A stretch of 64,000 nt of DNA from Verrucomicrobiales bacterium (lineage in GTDB: Bacteria; Verrucomicrobiota; Verrucomicrobiia; Limisphaerales; UBA9464). Under the pieces are notes generated by a model. That model ran no database searches. It was not told the DNA's origin and saw only the letters and a list, made by a program, of their open reading frames with translations. A program made the position numbers and the translations under genes. This document shows, piece after piece, positions 59,950-64,000 of this stretch. Location of the stretch: contig JAIYBC010000041.1 of NCBI GenBank assembly GCA_027488845.1, positions 1 through 64,000 of the forward strand. The letters run 5' to 3'. The stretch's first letter is position 1, and each line of letters opens with the position of its first letter.

Positions 59950-60782
59950 TCTTCCACCCAGTTGGTCACGGTCTTCATGACGACGTGCGTCACCACCTGG
60001 GTCGTTGCGGTCACCGGCAACTTCACCTCGACAGGAGGTTCTCCGACCCAATGGAAGAGGCGGTTGGTGTCGGAGAGGTTTACGGCGACCTGCAGGAACG
60101 GATCCCGGCGGCCGGAGAAGGCGCTCTGGAACGCCGTGGTCACGTCCGGCGTGAAGGTCACGAGGGCGCCGCTCTGGTTCGCTACGAAGAGGCTGTAGAA
60201 GCGTTCCATGCTGCGGCGGTGACGTTCCGAGGTGGAACGATTGGGATCGGTGGCCAGCCAATGGACCGTCGTCGCCTCGAGCTGGTGGCCGCGTTCGGTG
60301 GTGTTGAAGACCGAGCCGGAGTCCCGGAGCTGGAGGTCGGCAGGCCAGTTGGTGCTGAGGCAGAAGCCTTCGGCGGAGTAGCACGGATACGCGTCTCCGA
60401 TGAGCAAAACCGAGCCGTTCACCGGGCGGATCTGGCGGCTGATCTCGTCCAGCACCCGCGGAACCGACAACACCGCTTGGGCGTTGGTACTCCGCAGGAC
60501 GGCGAGGACCGCCGAACGGATGGCGGCGCTGTTGCGGTTGCGCTGCAGGAACTCCTTCGACTCGGTCACCGTGACCGAAGACAGCGTCTGGAAGGTGTCG
60601 CCGCTGAAGACCGTCACTTGAGTGCCGGGTTCACCGGAGGCCATGACGGACTCGAGGCGCTGATTGATCGGGGAGTGGAGCGCTGGGGGAATGTTCGGCC
60701 CCACGACGATGACGACGTGGCGCGGAGCGGCATGGGTGTTGAGGGCGGCCAAGGCCGCAGCGAAGATGGGAATGGTTTTCAT
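59472..60782 (-). CDS. Cassette C gene 2: exported protein with vWA-like fold
   Basis: A 436-residue homologue of 34365-35672, intact, with a signal peptide (MKTIPIFAAALAALNTHAAP). It contains HVVIVVGPNIPPALHSPINQ, EFLQRNRNSAAIRSAVLAVL, GSVLLIGDAYPCYSAEGFCL, FYSLFVANQSGALVTFTPDV and the beta-rich tail DGAQLPEAIYLNRYAGSAAV. A three-residue gap separates it from the upstream membrane protein stop. Conservation of length and signal peptide between copies A and C suggests selection for function. Confidence 0.8.
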   Translation of the reverse strand: MKTIPIFAAALAALNTHAAPRHVVIVVGPNIPPALHSPINQRLESVMASGEPGTQVTVFSGDTFQTLSSVTVTESKEFLQRNRNSAAIRSAVLAVLRSTNAQAVLSVPRVLDEISRQIRPVNGSVLLIGDAYPCYSAEGFCLSTNWPADLQLRDSGSVFNTTERGHQLEATTVHWLATDPNRSTSERHRRSMERFYSLFVANQSGALVTFTPDVTTAFQSAFSGRRDPFLQVAVNLSDTNRLFHWVGEPPVEVKLPVTATTQVVTHVVMKTVTNWVEEVRRAPSPWPAVQLGKTGIGVLWTTPPGESRFVDVDLHVPVPKEGVELSWKNRTAKTGRYFRDIQKSEPNPSGDWKNSWEFVELDGAQLPEAIYLNRYAGSAAVTGEVRIEHNGRILVIAFVLPAGPGNKGGDTTRRDRSPQWLRIDLRSLAAGGAVNP

Positions 60783-60785
60783 GGG

Positions 60786-61892
60786 TCAGTTGCGGAAGAA
60801 GTCGATGATGCGGTCGATCCAGGGAGTGGAAGGGCGCGACGCCGTGGAGGCGTCCACCTTGCCGGAGGCCTTGGCCTCGATGCCGGAGCGCTGCTTGCGG
60901 GCGGCCTCGGCGCGGATGAGGTAATTGGAACGCGCGGCGTCCACGAAGGCGCGGCGCTCGGCGATGAGGCGGTTCCGCAGGGTCGGCAGCTCATGGAGGG
61001 CGTGCTGTTCCCGCGAAAGTTCCTCATCGGCCCGCTTCAGGCGGTCTGCGAAGAGCCAGGCATCGGGATTCGGAACAGCTGAGGGAGAGCGGTGCTGGAT
61101 GTAGATGAGGTGCGCGTAGGCGTAGGAGGCGTTCGCGCCGAACATCTCCAGCAACATCTGGCTCCATTGCAGGTAGATCCCGAGTCCGAGAACCCGGCCG
61201 GTGGTCGGGTGGAGGACGTCGGTCGGCTCGACGAGGAAGCCGCCGGTGGAAAAGGCGAAGAGGGAGATGTAAGTGACGCCCAGCAGGAAGGTGATTCCGG
61301 CCAGGACGAAGTTGAGGCGACGGGCGGCGACCTCGGTTTGGAAGTTCTCCGCGAGGAGCTTGATGGAGACGCAGGCGCAACCGACGAGGGTCGCCACCGC
61401 GAAGCAGATCGACCACGAGTCCCCGAACTGGGAGGTGTTCCGGAAGATCTCGAAAGCGCTGATGACCGAGGCGGTCAGGAAGCCGAACATCGAGATCAGG
61501 GCGAGGGCCATCTTGAAGAGACCCCAGGCCGTCCAGTTCACGAAGCGGCTGGCGGAAGAACGGCTGTGGTACTGCCGTTTGGCGCGATTGTACTCCCGGA
61601 GCTTATCCTGAACGCGGCGTTTCTGCTCCTTGGCGTGGCGGCTGAGCTCGATCAGGGCGTGGCCCCGGGCGGCGTTCCACAGGTTGGTGTGGTACCGGAT
61701 GACAATCCGCTCGGCATTCCGGACCCCAGAGGAGATGACCTCCCCGATGAGCTCGGTGTTGATGCTGACGGATGCGAGACTCTCGACGAGGGCACGGGCC
61801 CAGGTCAGGAGTGCGCGGTGGACGGCGAGTTGCTTCTCGGGCTCCGGCCCCGCTGGAGGGTTGTTTTGCTCGGTGGCGTTCATTGCCACCAC
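60786..61892 (-). CDS. Cassette C gene 1: multipass membrane protein
   Basis: A 368-residue homologue of 33268-34362. It retains the basic cytosolic segment ISSGVRNAERIVIRYHTNLW and about four membrane spans (FKMALALISMFGFLTASVIS, ICFAVATLVGCACVSIKLLA, RLNFVLAGITFLLGVTYISL, QWSQMLLEMFGANASYAYAH), then a coiled-coil C-terminus ending IDRIIDFFRN as in copy A. It is 109 bp downstream of the CHAT protease gene on the same strand. Confidence 0.8.
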   Translation of the reverse strand: MVAMNATEQNNPPAGPEPEKQLAVHRALLTWARALVESLASVSINTELIGEVISSGVRNAERIVIRYHTNLWNAARGHALIELSRHAKEQKRRVQDKLREYNRAKRQYHSRSSASRFVNWTAWGLFKMALALISMFGFLTASVISAFEIFRNTSQFGDSWSICFAVATLVGCACVSIKLLAENFQTEVAARRLNFVLAGITFLLGVTYISLFAFSTGGFLVEPTDVLHPTTGRVLGLGIYLQWSQMLLEMFGANASYAYAHLIYIQHRSPSAVPNPDAWLFADRLKRADEELSREQHALHELPTLRNRLIAERRAFVDAARSNYLIRAEAARKQRSGIEAKASGKVDASTASRPSTPWIDRIIDFFRN

Positions 61893-62001
61893 GAGCCTAG
61901 TCAGGTCGAGGGGGCTCTCGAGATTCGCAACAGGCGGTTACGCCCTGCACCGACCCAGTTAGGCCAGGTCGTGATTTCCAACCGGCTTTTCGGGCCTTTC
62001 G

Positions 62002-64000
62002 CTACAGAGATTTCGACACGAGCATGTAGGGGCCGTATCGCCGAAGGACCTGATCCAGGGGAGTCAGGTTGTCCACGCGCTCATGGCGCATGGCCTCGCT
62101 CAAGCGGCGGGAAAAGGCGGAACGAAGGTCACCGGAATCCACGGCATCCCCGACGATCTGAGGGATCAGCTTCGAGGAGATCAGACCTCGGACAGGCCAC
62201 GCGGATGCGAGGACATTCTGAGCCCCGGCGGTGAAGACCGCCCGTTGGAGACCGTAGATTCCCTCGAGTGTCTCGAACTCCCCGAGGCCGGTGGAACAGC
62301 CATTCAGGATCACCAGCCAGGTGTCCTTGAGATCCATGGATTCCAGGTCGCCTGCGGTCAGGTAGCCTTCCGGGTATGGTTCTGTCTCCGCCCCTTGGAC
62401 CGGAATCTCCATCCAGATCCCGCTCAGACGCGGCTTGGTATCCACCAAGGCTCGCACCTTCGAGTTCGCACCGCTGGCGACGAGGTAGCTGTTGCGCATC
62501 GACCACCGGATGGCCTCCCGATCCCCTGGCGCGGATGCTTGAGGGGAAACAGACGGAAACCAGTTCCCGTGCGTGGCAAAGTGGAGGATTCCAGGCGAAC
62601 GGGTGGAAAGGACGGCCTTCCTGGTGAAAGCCAAGCCGGTCGAGGAATGCGTCTCCCAGCCCCGCTGGGCGAGGGTACGCTGGAGGTCCTTCGCTTCCTC
62701 ACCCGTCAACGGAATCGGATCCCACGGCTTTTCTTCCAACCTTCCGCCGGGGGGTACCCAGTTGAAATCCGCATTGGAGAACGACGAGGCGGTCTTCCGC
62801 CGAAGAGGTCCTGAAGTGGTATCCAGGGCTTGGGCGATGGACGGGATGTACCGGAATGAGAAGACCTCACCCAGCAGGAAGTCTTCCCGGGCGAAGCTGC
62901 CGAAGGAAATCGTCCCCAACGGCCCCACGGGACACAGGACGATGTTGGTGGTTTTTGCAGGGAGGTGTCGGGCGACTGGATCCCACAGGCACTTGCGCAA
63001 GGAGCGGGATGTTTCCAAGAGGTCCGAGGCGGAAATCTTATTCGTCCGAAGCCCCTCTGAGTACCTCAGGACACGCTTGGGAATCTCGGAGTTCTCAGGC
63101 AGTTCGATGAGTCTCGGGTGTTCTCCCGGAAGGTAGAGAATCGCTGCGAGGCGAATCGGGGAGTTCGATTGTGTGGTGACTTCCGGAAAGTCGATGAAGT
63201 CGACGAGGGCACTGTTGGCGGGAAGTCTCTTCGAGATATCGCCGACCGAGAGCGCCAGTTGGCGACGCGCCCGTCCCAAGGCGTACCCCTGTTCTCGAAG
63301 GGATTTCTCCAGGTCGAGTTCCTCAGGCGATTGTCCGATGGGAGACTCTCCACTCCGCATCCGGAAGCGATTGGAGACCAACCGCTGCCGTACGGATTCG
63401 GTCCATTTCTGTGCGTTTGTTGCGGCCTTCGGATCGGAGCCGGCTTGAGCGAGGTCCTTCTGTTCCGCGGCCCACGCGGCGGCCAAGCCCTTCATTCGAA
63501 GCGAGGCGATTGCGAGACCGGCTGGACCTGAGCGATCCAAGGCAGCCGGTACCAGCATGGAGTCCATCCGGCGTATCCGATATCGAAGAAGCGCCTCGTC
63601 TTCGGAAACGAAGGTCTCCTCGATCAGTTGTCGTTCCGCCTGATGCAATTGGAGGTTCCACTGGGCTGCCTCCGCCTTCCGACCACTCCAGAAGCTGAAC
63701 AACGTCAGATGTCGAAGTGCCGACAGAACCTCCAAGTGGGTTGGGCCGAACGATTCACGCAGGACCGGAAGTGCGGTCTCGAGCTGGACGATCCCGTTGG
63801 AGTGGGCGCCGAGGATGCCATTCAGTTCCCCGAGTTGGCGTAAGCTGGAAGCGATGTCGGGATGACCCGGGCGAAGGAGTGCCACCCGCATCTCCAGCGC
63901 CGACTCGGCCAAGCGAAGGGCCGTTTCGGGTGCCCGCATCATCCGAGCGCTCCGACTCATGAGATGCAGCAACTCGGCCTTCTCGATCAGACGGCCATGT
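62002..64000 (-). CDS. TPR-CHAT caspase-like protease (5' end outside window)
   Basis: The frame is open from the stop at 62002 to the window edge (a TTG at 63972 is only an internal candidate start), giving over 660 residues. The N-terminal part has TPR-like helices (ALEMRVALLRPGHPDIASSL, GIVQLETALPVLRESFGPTH), the TPR_12 pattern. The C-terminal CHAT domain holds the catalytic His in GILHFATHGNW and Cys in LVILNGCSTGLGE, and ends RRYGPYMLVSKSL. CHAT proteases act as activated effectors or sensors in several bacterial conflict systems. The next gene downstream is the cassette C membrane protein, paralleling the STAND-TPR pair before cassette A. Confidence 0.88.
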   Translation of the reverse strand, partial: HGRLIEKAELLHLMSRSARMMRAPETALRLAESALEMRVALLRPGHPDIASSLRQLGELNGILGAHSNGIVQLETALPVLRESFGPTHLEVLSALRHLTLFSFWSGRKAEAAQWNLQLHQAERQLIEETFVSEDEALLRYRIRRMDSMLVPAALDRSGPAGLAIASLRMKGLAAAWAAEQKDLAQAGSDPKAATNAQKWTESVRQRLVSNRFRMRSGESPIGQSPEELDLEKSLREQGYALGRARRQLALSVGDISKRLPANSALVDFIDFPEVTTQSNSPIRLAAILYLPGEHPRLIELPENSEIPKRVLRYSEGLRTNKISASDLLETSRSLRKCLWDPVARHLPAKTTNIVLCPVGPLGTISFGSFAREDFLLGEVFSFRYIPSIAQALDTTSGPLRRKTASSFSNADFNWVPPGGRLEEKPWDPIPLTGEEAKDLQRTLAQRGWETHSSTGLAFTRKAVLSTRSPGILHFATHGNWFPSVSPQASAPGDREAIRWSMRNSYLVASGANSKVRALVDTKPRLSGIWMEIPVQGAETEPYPEGYLTAGDLESMDLKDTWLVILNGCSTGLGEFETLEGIYGLQRAVFTAGAQNVLASAWPVRGLISSKLIPQIVGDAVDSGDLRSAFSRRLSEAMRHERVDNLTPLDQVLRRYGPYMLVSKSL

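Noticed and set aside
1-64000. CRISPR array
   Set aside because: No regularly spaced repeat-spacer series was seen. Repeats found are inverted or single long direct repeats.
1-64000. tRNA or rRNA genes
   Set aside because: No cloverleaf with a convincing GGTTCGAATCC-type arm was recognised. The sequence near 39,645 only vaguely resembles a tRNA 3' part.

Overview
The window is GC-rich DNA, apart from one AT-richer island at about 39.9-48.0 kb. It most resembles an accessory region of a Verrucomicrobiota genome or large plasmid. That view rests on family style only: the Thr/Asn-rich secreted protein ending in a GEGFFFR-type motif, the integrase subfamily with a GASQSD motif, and the sigma factor plus heavy-metal-sensor cluster. 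No rRNA or tRNA gene and no CRISPR array was recognised, so the assignment is an inference.

Layout. 0-8.1 kb: a leftward restriction/defence-like operon (SNF2-type helicase, RecB-like nuclease fused to an SF1 helicase, DUF4391 protein, adenine methyltransferase). The methyltransferase is cut by an ISL3-like insertion sequence whose end lies at the window edge. 8.2-11.5 kb: small unassigned genes, and an XRE regulator divergent from a small gene across two matching palindromes. 11.5-18.7 kb: mobilisation genes (PrsW-like protease, VirD4/TraD-type coupling protein, MobF relaxase-helicase, relaxosome accessory protein), hairpin-rich non-coding DNA that could hold oriT, and a broken radC. No type IV secretion channel genes are visible.

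18.7-29.5 kb: a biosynthetic-looking cluster unlike its surroundings. It encodes a cysteine desulfurase, a GcvH-like lipoyl protein, a COG0523 GTPase, a Cys-rich protein, a 2[4Fe-4S] ferredoxin, a radical SAM enzyme, a DUF116-polyprenyl synthase fusion, and two prenyltransferase/squalene-cyclase-repeat proteins, one with the class II cyclase DxDD motif. A perfect 22-bp inverted repeat lies just outside both ends (17933-17954 and 29755-29776), so the cluster may have moved as a unit. The likely product is a cyclised polyprenyl lipid.

29.9-39.5 kb: a two-gene HTH/P-loop NTPase plus TPR signalling unit, then a three-gene cassette (four-helix membrane protein, exported protein, relaxase-like protein), an AbiE toxin-antitoxin pair and a tyrosine recombinase. 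40.3-47.9 kb: an AT-richer RHS polymorphic-toxin locus with a C39-like peptidase domain and a small membrane protein as candidate immunity gene. 48.0-49.6 kb: decayed copy of the cassette. 49.7-53.2 kb: a metal-response cluster (TRASH/YHS-like protein, ECF sigma factor, heavy-metal sensor, Cys-rich exported protein, sialidase-fold protein with a CGCCG motif). 54.3-58.8 kb: a large hybrid histidine kinase. 58.9-64.0 kb: another cassette copy on the minus strand, again preceded by a TPR signalling protein, here a CHAT protease.

The strongest candidates for undescribed systems are (i) the repeated module of TPR-STAND or TPR-CHAT protein, membrane protein, exported protein and relaxase-like protein, and (ii) the lipoyl/GTPase/ferredoxin/radical SAM/DUF116-prenyl synthase/cyclase cluster.
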